DNA of 64,000 nucleotides from Isosphaeraceae bacterium EP7 (GTDB lineage: Bacteria; Planctomycetota; Planctomycetia; Isosphaerales; Isosphaeraceae): positions 2,863,174-2,927,173 of the forward strand of contig CP151667.1 of NCBI GenBank assembly GCA_038400315.1, written 5' to 3'. Each line of letters opens with the position of its first letter. Positions within the stretch are counted from its first letter, which is position 1. The notes beneath the pieces were generated by a model. That model saw only the letters and a list, made by a program, of their open reading frames with translations. It had not been told where the DNA came from and did no database searches. This document shows positions 31,188-42,040 of the stretch, in pieces. The translations under genes and the position numbers were made by a program.

Positions 31188-32594
31188 TACTACAGTTGTA
31201 ACTAACCCGGGGGCCCGGCCTCGCGTTTCTTGTAGTGGCAACGCCGCGCGAACGCCTGGTGGGCGCGCCGCCATACCGACCAATCCAGGACCTCGACGGC
31301 CTCCGGCAGGCGTCCCCACAGGAGTCGGACCAGGAGCCGACGGGCCTCGGGCACCGTCAGGGCGATCAACTCCGGCTCGTCGGCCGACTTTTTTTGGGCG
31401 GTGCGCCGGCAAGTCTCCGGATCGCGGCCAGGACGGCATGGGCCAGCAGGGCCAGGGTGATGTGCCGATGCCAGCCGGTCCAACTCCGCACCTCGTAGTC
31501 GGCCAGTCCAGCCTCCTGCTTGGCCGCCTCGAAACCGCCCTCCACCGCCCAGCGAGCCCCGGCGGTCTGGGCCAGCCGGGTTAACGTCGTGCGGCTCGGG
31601 CCGGCCGCGATGGAGTACGCCAACTCCTCGCGGCCATCCAGACTCTTGCGCACCAGCAGCCACCGCCTCCATGCCGGGCCCAGGTCGCTGTTGATCTCCA
31701 GCCACGCCCAGGCGTACCGCCTCGGCCCCTTGCTGCCCGCCGCGATGGTGATCTTGTGCCAGGCCTGCTTCGGCAACGCTCTGGTCAGGGTGGCGACCGC
31801 GGCCTGCCCGGACCCCGCCCAGACATACTGGTTGGCCCGGACCGCCAGCACGTACGGCCGCTTCTGCTCTTCCAGCCACCGCCGCAACTCCCACGCGCCG
31901 TAGACCTCGTCGCCGGTCACCCACGCCGCAGGCACCCCGGCCTTGAACGCCCGCTCGAGCATCGCCCTGGCCAGCCGGATCTTGGTCGCGAAGGCGGTCT
32001 TCTCCGGGACACCCGCCGCCTTGCACCGCCCGGGGTCGCCGGCCCACTCCTCGGGCAGGTACAGCGTGCGGTCGAGGAACGCGACGCCATGCCGGCTGGC
32101 GTACGCGAGGAAGACCCCGACCTGGGCGTTCTCGATCCGGCCCGCGGTGCCGGTGTATTGCCTCGCCACGCCCACCGACTTGGTCCCCTTCTTGAGGAAC
32201 CCGGTCTCGTCGAGGATCAGCACGGCGTCGGGGTCGCCGAGCGTCTCGACGACGTAGGCCCGCAGGTCGTCGCGGACGGAGTCGGGGTCCCAGTCGGCCC
32301 GGCCCATGAGGTACTGGACGCCGTAGGGCGTCTCGTCACCGATCTGCTCGGCGACCTGCCAGGCGTTCTTCCGCTGGACCGGCCCGAGCAGGCCGATGAG
32401 ATAGGCCCGGACGCGATCGCGGGTCTCGCTTCGAGGAAACCTCGCCCCGATCCGGCGGGCCACCTCGTCGATCTGCCGCCCCCAATCGTGGACGTCCTCG
32501 GGGCTGAAGGCGGCATCGGTGCTGGCCATGGTGATCCTCCTCGGGGATTCCATGGCCAAACTACCGGGCTGATCGGTTAGTTGCAACTGTAGTA
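31188..32594 (-). mobile_element. IS701-family insertion sequence
   Basis: The element is 1407 bp with 20-bp terminal repeats that match at 19 positions (31188-31207 and 32575-32594). It is flanked by a TTAG duplication (31184-31187 and 32595-32598); a 4-bp YTAG duplication is the known habit of IS701. The left TTAG overlaps the TTA of the neighbouring IS5. One transposase is encoded in two overlapping frames. Confidence 0.88.
31202..32529 (-). CDS. IS701-family transposase, made by -1 frameshift
   Basis: The first frame runs from ATG 32529 (MASTDAAFSPEDVHDWGRQ) through the DDE domain (LILDETGFLKKG, VTGDEVYG, WAVEGGFEAAKQEAGL) and would stop at 31366. The family's normal C-terminus (ADEPELIALTVPEARRLL...RRAHQAFARRCHYKK) is in the -1 frame. 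Both are joined at a run of seven A on the coding strand (31389-31395), within the codons for APPKK. A one-base slip there gives a protein of about 442 residues. The stop lies in the left terminal repeat. It is either a programmed frameshift or a one-base mutation; the A7 run and similar runs in other IS here favour the first. Confidence 0.85.
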
Positions 32595-32598
32595 TTAG

Positions 32599-33455
32599 AG
32601 CGAGTTGAGAAAGGGTGTCCTAGGCTTGGAGCATGGACACACGACGTCGCTATCCCAGTGACCTGACCAACCCCCAGTGGGCCCAGGTCTGCCGATTCAT
32701 CCCGGCCCCCAAGCCCGGGGGCCGGCCCGCCAAATACGACCGCCGCGAGATCGTCAACGCCCTGCTGTACGTCGCCCGCACGGGGTCCCAGTGGCGGGCA
32801 ATGCCGCACGACCTCCCCCCCTGGACCATCGCCTACTGGTACTTCCGGTGCTGGAAGAAGGACGGCACCTTCGACCGATTGATGGCCGAATTGCGGGGCG
32901 ACCTCCGCGTGGCCGAGGGGCGGCGTCGGCAGCCCTCGGGGGCCATCCTCGACAGTCAGTCGGTCAAGACCACCGAAAGGGGGGGCCCCACGGCATCGAT
33001 GCCGGCAAGAAGGTCGCCGGCCGCAAGCGGCACATCCTCGTCGACGGCCTGGGGCTGATCCTCTCGGTGGTCGTCCACGCCGCGAGTATCCAGGATCGCG
33101 ACGGTGCGAGGCTGGTCCTGGCCCCGCTGCGGCACCGCTTCATGCGGCTGCGGCTGATCGTCGCCGACGGGATCGGACAACGGCGGGATCGCCGAGTGGG
33201 TCCATGCGTTGCGGGGCCGCAACCGGCTGCGGCTGGAGATCAAGGCGAAGCGCCCCGGTGCCGACAAGTTCGAGCCGATCGCATTCCGCTGGCGTGTGGA
33301 GCGGACCTTCGCCTGGCTGGGGCGGAACCGTCGGCTGAGCAAGGATTACGAGGCGACGACCGCAAGCAGCGAAGCATTCGTCAAGTTGGCGATGATCCAT
33401 CTGATGGCCCGCCGACTACCGAAGATGTTGGCGAAAATGTAGCTTTCTCAACAGG
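32599..33455 (+). mobile_element. Degraded IS5-family insertion sequence
   Basis: A second, different IS5 relative lies directly next to the IS701 copy. Short terminal repeats GTTGAGAAAG (32604-32613) and its inverse (33443-33452) mark the ends approximately. No clear target duplication is seen. Its transposase is broken twice. Confidence 0.7.
32633..33442 (+). pseudogene. IS5-family transposase, two frameshifts
   Basis: The N-terminal part ([57 protein letters not shown]) starts at ATG 32633. The frame changes near 32980 at a run of seven G, continuing as [31 protein letters not shown]. It changes again near 33175, continuing as [36 protein letters not shown] to the stop at 33442. All three catalytic regions can be seen but not in one frame. 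The first shift, at a G run, might in principle be programmed; two shifts make decay the simpler reading. Confidence 0.78.
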
Positions 33456-33552
33456 ATTTCAGACAAGTTCAGCGTGTTGCGATCCATGGCGCACACGGGC
33501 GGAGGGCACCCGGCCGTGACCTTCCCCAGGAATCGTGGGCGCTCGGGGCGGG

Positions 33553-34416
33553 CTAGGATGCGAAGCGTACTTCGTAGTCCGCCGGACTGCGATAGCCAAG
33601 CGTCGAATGCAGGCGTTGACGGTTGTAAAAGATCTCGATGTAGTCGAACAAGGACCGACGCGCCTCCTCCCGGGTGACGTACGACTCGTGGTGGGTCAAC
33701 TCTCGCTTTGCTGTACTGAAAAAACTCTCGGTCACCGCGTTATCCCAGCAATTGCCCGTCCGGCTCATGCTCGGTTCGATCCCGGATCCCGCCAGAAGTT
33801 CCTGGTAGGCCCCGCTGGCGTATTGCACGCCTCGGTCGCTGTGGTGCATCAGCTCCCCCCTCGGCCTGCGATGCTCCAAGGCCATCCGCAAGGCGTCGCA
33901 GGCCAGCTCGGCACGCAAGTGATCGGCCGTGGCCCAGCCCACCACGCGGCGTGAGAACAGGCCCAGGACCACCGCCAGGTAGAGCCAACCCTGAGCCGTC
34001 GGCACGTAAGTAATATCAGCCGTCCATACCGCGTTCGGTCGATCTGGATAGAACTCGCGATTCAGGGTGTTGGCGGCCACGGGGTGGCCGTGCCGGCTGT
34101 CCGTGGTCCTGACCACGAACGGCCGGGCCGCTTTGGAACGCAGCCCCGTCGCCCTCATCAGCTTGGCCACGGTGTTCTCGCAGCAAGCGGCGCCCACAGC
34201 CTTGAGGGCCCGGTACACGCGTGGAGAGCCGTAGGTGTTACGGCTGTCGCCGTGGGCCTTGCGGATCTGCCCCACGAGTCGGTCGCGACGCAGGGTCGCC
34301 GGGCTAGGCGGCCGTCGAGTCCAGGCGTAATAGCCACTGCGCGAGACCTTCAGGACGTCGCAGAGGGCCTCGACGGGGAAACACGCCCTCTGGTCCCGGA
34401 TGAAGGCGAACTTCAC
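33553..34416 (-). CDS. IS3-family transposase OrfB (catalytic part)
   Basis: This is a 287-residue integrase-core protein with the DDE motif in VWTADITYVPT, HHSDRGVQYASG and the Glu in NCWDNAVTESFFSTAKRE. The N-terminal HTH_21-like segment (YYAWTRRPPSP, DSRNTYGSPRVYRAL) is complete. It begins with GTG overlapping the end of orfA by 4 bases. The active OrfAB fusion is expected from a -1 frameshift at the seven-A tract in orfA; read that way the frames join as ILKK-SDGILCKGAAVKFAF. Confidence 0.92.
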   Translation of the reverse strand: MKFAFIRDQRACFPVEALCDVLKVSRSGYYAWTRRPPSPATLRRDRLVGQIRKAHGDSRNTYGSPRVYRALKAVGAACCENTVAKLMRATGLRSKAARPFVVRTTDSRHGHPVAANTLNREFYPDRPNAVWTADITYVPTAQGWLYLAVVLGLFSRRVVGWATADHLRAELACDALRMALEHRRPRGELMHHSDRGVQYASGAYQELLAGSGIEPSMSRTGNCWDNAVTESFFSTAKRELTHHESYVTREEARRSLFDYIEIFYNRQRLHSTLGYRSPADYEVRFAS

Positions 34417-34703
34417 GGCAGCTCCTTTGCAAAGAATGCCGTCGCTTTTTTTAAAATCTCGCGTTCCATGAGGAGCCTGCGGTTATCCTCGCGCAGGCGG
34501 AGGTTCTCGCGTCGGAGTTCCTCGACCGAGGCGTCGGGCATCGCGACGACGGGGCCGGAGACGGCGCGGACCCACCTGCGAATGGAGCTGGGATCGACCC
34601 CCAGGCTCTCGGCAGCCTGCGAGGCCGAATAACCTTGCTCGCGGACCAGCTTGGCCGCGGCGGCCTTGAACTCGTCGTTGTAGCTCTTGGGCGTCATGGG
34701 CAA
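34413..34703 (-). CDS. IS3-family transposase OrfA
   Basis: This 96-residue protein has an HTH_8-type helix-turn-helix (KLVREQGYSASQAAESLGVDPSSIRRWVRA) followed by a leucine-zipper-like helix (EELRRENLRLREDNRRLLMEREILKKA) used for multimerisation. A run of seven A on the coding strand (34446-34452) in the LKK codons is the likely site of the -1 frameshift that makes OrfAB. OrfA alone usually acts as a regulator of transposition. Confidence 0.9.
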   Translation of the reverse strand: MPMTPKSYNDEFKAAAAKLVREQGYSASQAAESLGVDPSSIRRWVRAVSGPVVAMPDASVEELRRENLRLREDNRRLLMEREILKKATAFFAKELP

Positions 34704-34763
34704 ACTCCTCGGCTCGGTGTTATATCACCTCGACCGAGCGCCCACGATTCCTGGGGAAGGTCA

Positions 34764-35573
34764 CAACTGTCCGCGGAGACGGCGTCGCGCGTCTTCTCGG
34801 AGACCATGCCGGGCGGGAACAAGCCGGTGCAGCTCTTCACCCGGGACGACGAGATCAGGTCCATCCACGGGCACAGCTACTCGAGGCTCCACGACTCGGA
34901 GCTCGTCTCGATGCTGATGGAGTTCGCGGTCGACTTCTCGCCGCCTCAAGGTGGGGCGACGGGCGGGACCGGGCTCTATCGCGGGGAGCAGGACCTCTTC
35001 TGCTTCATGATCGATCCGACCGGGTGGGTCGAGGTGGAGGGCGAGGCGTTCGCGCCCGGCTTCTTCGCCTGGAACTCGGAAGTCGGGAAACGCTCGGTCG
35101 GGATCCAGTCGTTCTGGTTCCAGGCCGTCTGCGCCATCCACATCGTGTGGGACGCGGTCGACATCACCGAGTTCACGAGGAAGCACACGGACAAGGTGTC
35201 CGACGCCCTGCCCGAGATGAGGCGAATTGTCGAGGCGCTCGTCCAGAAACGTGACGAACGGAGGGACGGCTTCGTCGCCACGATCCGCCGCGCGATGGAG
35301 ACGCGCCTCGGGGACGACACCGAGGAGGCGATGAGGTTGCTCTCGACCCACGGGATCAAGGGGATGCTCGCCAAGCGCGCCCTCGAGATCGCAAGGGAGC
35401 ATGGGCGGTTCACGGTCTTCTCGCTCGTCGATGCACTCACGCGTATCGCAGGCGAAATCAAAAACGCAGGCGACAGGGCCGAGACGGACCAGAAGGCGTC
35501 GAAGCTCCTCGGGCTCGCGGCGAAGCCAGTCCCGCCGTGGGTCGCCCTCGCGACCGTCGGCGAGGGGAGGTGA
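34764..35573 (+). pseudogene. DUF932-family protein, 5' end lost to IS3 insertion
   Basis: The reading frame is already open at the IS3 end and continues for about 269 codons (QLFTRDDEIRSIHGHSYSRLHDSEL, GGTGLYRGEQDLFCFMIDP, RSVGIQSFWFQAVCAIHIVWDA, THGIKGMLAKRALEIAREHGRFTVFSLVDALTRIA). This is the second half of a DUF932 protein, a family found on plasmids, phages and integrated elements. The first half is absent from the other side of the IS cluster, so a deletion accompanied the insertions. An ATG at 34807 could still express a short version. The next gene begins 6 bases after the stop. Confidence 0.78.
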
Positions 35574-35578
35574 GGAGG

Positions 35579-35896
35579 ATGTCGAGGCAAAGCGCGGTCA
35601 CCGGCGGGGCGAGCGAATCGAAAGGGTCGCAACCAGCGCCCGAAACGAACGTCGAACGGAATCGGCCCGTCCACTCGGTCAGTCTCCGTAACATCCGGGC
35701 CGCCGTATGGGCGAACGACGGCGAGCAGGGGGCGTGCTTCAACGCGACGCTCGCACGGCTCTACAAGGATGGCGAAGGCAACTGGCGGTCGAGCGAAAGC
35801 TTCGGGAGGGACGACCTGTTGCTCCTCGCGAAGGTCGCCGACATGGCCCACACCTGGATCTCGGAACAGTTGCAGGCCCAGGACGTGCCATTCTGA
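35579..35896 (+). CDS. Conserved accessory protein of unknown function
   Basis: This 105-residue protein has a disordered N-terminus and a compact domain VSLRNIRAAVWANDGEQGACFNATLARLYKDGEGNWRSSESFGRDDLLLLAKVADMAHTWI. The pattern (I-x-A-A-x-W-x-N-D, then N-x-T-x-x-R-L-Y-K-D-G-x-x-W, then S-F-x-R-D-D-L-L-L-L-A-K-x-A-x-x-A) is one I associate with planctomycete accessory genomes, but I know no function. AGGAGG precedes the ATG at 35579. It follows the DUF932 remnant by 6 bases and was probably in its operon. Confidence 0.75.
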   Translation: MSRQSAVTGGASESKGSQPAPETNVERNRPVHSVSLRNIRAAVWANDGEQGACFNATLARLYKDGEGNWRSSESFGRDDLLLLAKVADMAHTWISEQLQAQDVPF

Positions 35897-36065
35897 TGAG
35901 GTTCATGGGCGCGAAGACGGGACGGGCGGATGCGACACGATGTTGCTCCGCTCGGGTCCTTCGCGATTCCCACTCAAAGGTTTCGATATGTCGCCGCCCC
36001 CTTCCACCGCTCAGTTAGCGAGCGAGCAAAAACGACGAAACGTAGATGAGAAGGAGGGTAACGAG

Positions 36066-36347
36066 ATGGGTACGCTATGCAGGACGATCTGGTGCGGGCC
36101 GTGCGCGATGAAGCTCGGGCTCGAGATGAAGAGCGAGATTGGCCGAGCGAGGGCCGTGCGCTGGGGGCTGGTCGATCTGCCGTTCCTCACGTGCGACTGC
36201 TGCCGCGGGAGGATTGTCCGCCGCGACATCGCGGTCGGCGTCACGGCGTACCGCGGGCTCGAAGACTACGAGACGTGGGAGTGGGAGTTCCTCCACGACA
36301 TGGATGTGGGCCTCATCGAGTCGGAAGCCTCAGGAGGTGCCCTATGA
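36066..36347 (+). CDS. Small Cys-rich accessory protein
   Basis: This 93-residue protein has two cysteine pairs, TIWCGPCAMK near the N-terminus and FLTCDCCRGRI in the middle, consistent with a zinc ribbon, then an acidic C-terminus (EDYETWEWEFLHDMDVGLIESEA). AAGGAGGGT lies before the ATG. It overlaps the next gene by 4 bases (ATGA), so the two are translationally coupled. The function is unknown. About 170 noncoding bases separate it from the preceding gene. Confidence 0.6.
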   Translation: MGTLCRTIWCGPCAMKLGLEMKSEIGRARAVRWGLVDLPFLTCDCCRGRIVRRDIAVGVTAYRGLEDYETWEWEFLHDMDVGLIESEASGGAL

Positions 36348-36553
36348 GTGGGCAGTGGGAGGAGGAGCGGTGGGACCGCGTCCTCGCGAGCCGGAGGAGG
36401 ACGATGAGATTCGCTCACGGCCTGGCCTTCATCGCGGGAATGATCCTCGGGCTCGGTATCGTCACCGGAGAGCCTCTCGACCCGACCCTGCTCGGCGCAT
36501 TCGCATGCTTCGGGAGTGCAAGTTTCCTCGTAATCCATCGGGCAGTCCGTTAG
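36344..36553 (+). CDS. Small membrane protein
   Basis: This 69-residue protein has a charged N-terminus (EEERWDRVLASRRRTMRF) and two closely spaced hydrophobic helices (GLAFIAGMILGLGIVTG and LLGAFACFGSASFLVI). It starts at ATG 36344, overlapping the stop of the preceding Cys-rich gene, with CAGGAGGT upstream. Small two-helix proteins of this type are common at the ends of element operons; nothing more specific can be said. It is the last gene of the integrated-element module on this side. Confidence 0.6.
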   Translation: MSGQWEEERWDRVLASRRRTMRFAHGLAFIAGMILGLGIVTGEPLDPTLLGAFACFGSASFLVIHRAVR

Positions 36554-36609
36554 GGAAGCGCCGTCGACCTCGCGAAGAGGGCGTTGACCACCACATCGAA
36601 CGGCACGAT

Positions 36610-36990
36610 CTACGTCGACGGATGGACGGTGGATAGCTGCGATTCGCCCCGGATGTCGAAACGCTTGACGCGGCCATTTTCAAACCGAAAAACGTGAGTG
36701 AGCATTTCATCGAGCAAGGGTTGCCCGTCGAGGCCGCGGACGGTCAGGTGCACGTCCACCTCCATCGAGCCGTCCGGTGCCTCGTTGATCTGCTTCGGCT
36801 CGACGTGCGGGTCGATCACCGACCATTGATGCGTCCAATACTCCCTGACGGCTTCGGGGCCATGGACATGGGTGCCCTCCATGCCGTTCGCCCAGGCCAC
36901 GCCCTCGGCGAGCATCGCGAGGACGGAGTCGAGGTCTCTGGAGTTGAAGTTTTCGTACAACTGTCTAATAAGCTTTACTTTGTCATCCAT
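36610..36990 (-). CDS. NTF2-like (SnoaL-type) protein
   Basis: This is a single-domain cone-fold protein of 126 residues (VKLIRQLYENFNSRDLDSVLAMLAEGVAW, GPEAVREYWTHQW, VDVHLTVRGLDGQPLLDEMLTHVFRFENGRVKRFDI). These features are typical of SnoaL/NTF2-like proteins, which are small-molecule binders or isomerase-like enzymes. The substrate is unknown. It is the last gene in a leftward unit with an alcohol-dehydrogenase fragment, an old-yellow-enzyme and an aldo/keto reductase, all below the first AraC regulator. Confidence 0.85.
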   Translation of the reverse strand: MDDKVKLIRQLYENFNSRDLDSVLAMLAEGVAWANGMEGTHVHGPEAVREYWTHQWSVIDPHVEPKQINEAPDGSMEVDVHLTVRGLDGQPLLDEMLTHVFRFENGRVKRFDIRGESQLSTVHPST

Positions 36991-37076
36991 TGATTGCCTC
37001 GTCCGATATTGCTTTGGCCCTGCTGGCTGCCAGGAAGGTAATCGTACCTGCTCAGACGCATTCTTCGCACCAAGAA

Positions 37077-37313
37077 CTAAGCCGAGGGGCTCGCCCCGAC
37101 CGCCACCACCTCGCCCACCCCGTCGCTCACGGGGACCAATCCCTTTCGATGGGGCAAGGGATACCGGTCGCGAATCAACGCGATGTCGCGGAAGTTCAGA
37201 GAAACCGCATTGAACCGGACGAGCACCTCGTCACGTTGCGGTTCTGCGTCGGCTTCTTCCTCAAGACGAAGTTCGTCGAGGCTCGTGAAGCCATCGAAGC
37301 GGTAGGCTTTCAT
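37077..37313 (-). pseudogene. Zinc-type alcohol dehydrogenase / quinone reductase, N-terminal fragment
   Basis: This frame of 78 codons starts normally (MKAYRFDGFTSLDELRLEEEADAEPQRDEVLVRFNAVSLNFRDIALIRDRYP) and matches the GroES-like N-terminus of the medium-chain alcohol dehydrogenase/quinone reductase family. It stops soon after the VPVSDGVGEVVAVG segment. The remaining 250 or so residues are not present in this window. It is a remnant inside the operon of the first AraC regulator, lying 25 bases after the old-yellow-enzyme stop. Confidence 0.75.
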
Positions 37314-37338
37314 GGAAAACTCCCGAGTTCGGACGGAC

Positions 37339-38451
37339 CTATTCAGCCTCCGGCGGCTTGGCCTGACGCTTCAGCCAGTACGCGTACTGCTCTGGTAGGG
37401 TGTTCTGCGGCGTCTCGACCTCAAGGATTTGGGCCGCACGATACGGCCAGTGCGGGTTTTCAAGCAGTGCCTTCCCGAAGAGGATGAGGTCCACCTGCTC
37501 GTCGCGGATGTACTGGTCCGACTTCCTCGCGTCCGAGATATTCCAGGAGGTCGCGGCAGGGATGCCGACTTCCCGCCGAATTCGCTCGGCGATGGGGACG
37601 AGAAATCCGTGTTCCGCCCACGGAACTCCCGACACATCGGGCGTGTTGAAGCCCATGCTCACGTCGACGAGGTCCATGCCCGCGGCCTTCAGTCGGCGAA
37701 CCAGTTCGATGGACTCCTCCATCGGTTGTTCCCCCTCGACGTAGTCGATGACGCCGAGTCGGACCGTGAGTGGGAGTCGCTCCGGCCAGACCTCTCGGAT
37801 AGCGGCGACCGTTTCGAGGAGGAACCGTGCCCGGTTCTCGAAGCTCCCTCCGTACTCGTCCGTCCGGTGATTCGCGAGCGGGGAGAAGAAGCTCTGTCCG
37901 AGATAGCCGTGGGCGAAGTGCAACTCGAGCCACTTGAACCCGGCCTCGAATGCTCGGCGTGCCGCCGAGGCGAAGTCTCCACGCACGCGGTCGATATCCG
38001 CTCGCGTCATCTCGCGAGGCACGCGCGGGAGATTCGCACCCAGGGCAATCGGGGATGGCCCGAGCGTTTCCCATGCCTCCGGGTGGCCGAGAGGCAGGTG
38101 ATCGTCGCCTTCCCAGGGTCGATTCGAGCTCGCTTTCCTGCCGGCGTGAGCGAGTTGAATGCCCGGGACCGCGGCTTGGCTCTCGATGAATCGAGTGATC
38201 GGCTTGAGCACATCGATTTGGGCATCCTTCCAAAGCCCCGTGTCTCTCGGAGTGATGCGACCCTCGGGAGAAACGGCAGTCGCTTCGGCGATGACGAGCC
38301 CGGCCCCTCCGATTGCCAGGCTGCCCAGGTGGGAGCTATGCCACTCGTTTGCAAGTCCGTCGGTCGCCGAGTATTGGCACATCGGCGAGACGCCAATTCG
38401 ATTCTTGAGCTGCACGTCCTTGATCGTGAGTTCGCTGAACAGAATGGGCAT
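37339..38451 (-). CDS. Old-yellow-enzyme family NADH:flavin oxidoreductase (YqjM type)
   Basis: This FMN-dependent ene-reductase of 370 residues reduces alpha,beta-unsaturated carbonyl compounds with NAD(P)H. The TIM-barrel features are all present: LKNRIGVSPMCQYSATDG at the start (PMCQYSA with the YqjM-type cysteine), QLAHAGRKA, HFAHGYLGQSFFSPLANHRTDEYGGS and LILFGKALLENPHWP near the end. The length is normal. The start at 38451 begins MPILFSELTI; an ATG 18 bases upstream is possible. It follows the aldo/keto reductase on the minus strand after about 170 bases. It is a plausible detoxifier of reactive carbonyls and quinones. Confidence 0.92.
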   Translation of the reverse strand: MPILFSELTIKDVQLKNRIGVSPMCQYSATDGLANEWHSSHLGSLAIGGAGLVIAEATAVSPEGRITPRDTGLWKDAQIDVLKPITRFIESQAAVPGIQLAHAGRKASSNRPWEGDDHLPLGHPEAWETLGPSPIALGANLPRVPREMTRADIDRVRGDFASAARRAFEAGFKWLELHFAHGYLGQSFFSPLANHRTDEYGGSFENRARFLLETVAAIREVWPERLPLTVRLGVIDYVEGEQPMEESIELVRRLKAAGMDLVDVSMGFNTPDVSGVPWAEHGFLVPIAERIRREVGIPAATSWNISDARKSDQYIRDEQVDLILFGKALLENPHWPYRAAQILEVETPQNTLPEQYAYWLKRQAKPPEAE

Positions 38452-38622
38452 GACTGATTCCTTTATCACGGGTCTTCGATTTCACCCGAGCAGCCAGCGA
38501 ACCAGCATTGCCCGCGTTGGAAATTCCACTGATTCTTCCAAATCGAAGAGAGCCCCTGAAGGTGGCTCGTTTTGGGGGTGTTGCCGGAGAAGATTCCAGT
38601 CCTCTCCGGTAAAAGCCACCGC

Positions 38623-40900
<2,278 letters not shown>

Positions 40901-40996
40901 AAACAGCGAGTCAATTCAAAGAGACCGTCGCATAAACCACCTTATGTTTCCACGGCCTCTTTCGCGCGACTCGGCCAGGGACGAGTCCTCGCCGCC

Positions 40997-41440
40997 TTAC
41001 TTTTTCTTGTCGCTCAGTTGGACAGAGACCATCTCGATGAGCTTGCGAGACACGACCATGTCCTTGGTGATAGCTCGAAACTTCTGGAAGTGTGGCGACT
41101 CGATGTGCGACTTGAAGGCGGCCTCGTCAGCGTACATCTCGAAAAACCTGAGTTTGGCCGTGTTGTCCTTTTCGGCGACGGCGTAGATTGCGAGAACCCC
41201 AGGTTCCACTCGGACCGAAATCTCCATCTCCTCTTTGACCGCCGCCGTGAAACTCTCCAGTTGGGCGGGGTCAATCTCCAGGTCGGCCATGCGCACGATT
41301 GGCATGCGAGGCTCCTCGGCGGCGGCAACGGACCAAAGCGACATGGCCGCGACGAGGCCGACCCCCGCCGCTAGAGACTCTCTGCGGTTCAATAGGCCCG
41401 GCCGAGGCTTCCGACACCGGTCGTCATTGCGTTTGGACAT
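40997..41440 (-). CDS. ABM-type putative quinol monooxygenase with export leader
   Basis: This 147-residue protein has an arginine-rich leader with a twin-arginine-like motif (LNRRESLAAGVGLVAAMSL) and then an antibiotic-biosynthesis-monooxygenase (ABM/YgiN-like) ferredoxin-fold domain: PIVRMADLEIDPAQLESFTAAVKEE, EPGVLAIYAVAEKDN, LRFFEMYADEAAFKSHIESPHFQKF. Relatives oxidise quinols or break down small phenolics without cofactors. The ordinary cytosolic start equals internal Met46, preceded by GAGGAG six bases upstream, though that sequence also codes for Glu-Glu. It is the last gene of the leftward operon divergent from the second AraC gene. Confidence 0.82.
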   Translation of the reverse strand: MSKRNDDRCRKPRPGLLNRRESLAAGVGLVAAMSLWSVAAAEEPRMPIVRMADLEIDPAQLESFTAAVKEEMEISVRVEPGVLAIYAVAEKDNTAKLRFFEMYADEAAFKSHIESPHFQKFRAITKDMVVSRKLIEMVSVQLSDKKK

Positions 41441-41504
41441 GCGATGAAATCTCCCGAGAGCGTCGTTGCCAGGCTGTCAATCGGATGAGCCCAATGCGGA
41501 TTCC

Positions 41505-42008
41505 TTACTTGCGGTACTGCTCGACGGTCACGTGTTCCAGCCATTCAACCATATTGCCGTCGAGTGCCTCCTGAATCGCGGTGTGAGTCATCGCCGTCGT
41601 CGGACTTGCCCCATGCCAGTGCCGCACGCCGGGAGGGAACCAGACCACGTCACCAGGTCGTACCTCCTCAACCGGGCCGCCCTCTTGCTGAACCCAGCCT
41701 AAGCCGGCCATGACGATGAGCGTCTGCCCCAGCGGGTGCGTGTGCCAGGCCGTGCGGGCACCGGGCTCGAAGGTGACGGCGTTGCCGGCCGCACGGGCCG
41801 GGGCCTTCGCGGGGAATAGCGGGTCGATGCGGACCATGCCCCTGAACCACTCGGACGGTCCTTTGGTCGAAGGTTGCGAGCCTACTCGGGTGATATCCAT
41901 CTTCTCCTCCTGCGTTGTGTTTGAAGGGCTCGCGTGGGCCCGTCGCGTGGCGAAGTACGCGAGCACGGGACCCGCGAGTGCCACGAACGAGCGACTGGAA
42001 AGGGACAT
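41505..42008 (-). CDS. Cupin-domain protein with export leader
   Basis: This protein of 167 residues has a leader of about 26 residues ([25 protein letters not shown]) and a cupin barrel resembling the mandelonitrile-lyase/carboxymuconolactone-associated cupins: [47 protein letters not shown] with metal ligands in HTH, and [20 protein letters not shown]. The usual cytosolic start corresponds to internal Met37 (MDITRVG) at 41898-41900, with a perfect AGGAGG five bases upstream, so two forms could be made. It overlaps nothing and follows the SDR gene by 32 bases in the leftward operon. Confidence 0.88.
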   Translation of the reverse strand: MSLSSRSFVALAGPVLAYFATRRAHASPSNTTQEEKMDITRVGSQPSTKGPSEWFRGMVRIDPLFPAKAPARAAGNAVTFEPGARTAWHTHPLGQTLIVMAGLGWVQQEGGPVEEVRPGDVVWFPPGVRHWHGASPTTAMTHTAIQEALDGNMVEWLEHVTVEQYRK

Positions 42009-42040
42009 GCTGGCGTCTCCTTGAGCTTCATGAGGCCCCA

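Larger units (their letters stand above)
33517..34763 (-). mobile_element. IS3-family (IS3 group) insertion sequence
   Basis: The element is 1247 bp with perfect 30-bp terminal inverted repeats (33517-33546 and 34734-34763) that begin TGACC, the usual IS3-type TG...CA end. No direct target duplication flanks it, which suggests a later deletion or recombination next to it. It carries overlapping orfA and orfB and interrupts a DUF932-type gene on its right. Confidence 0.9.
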
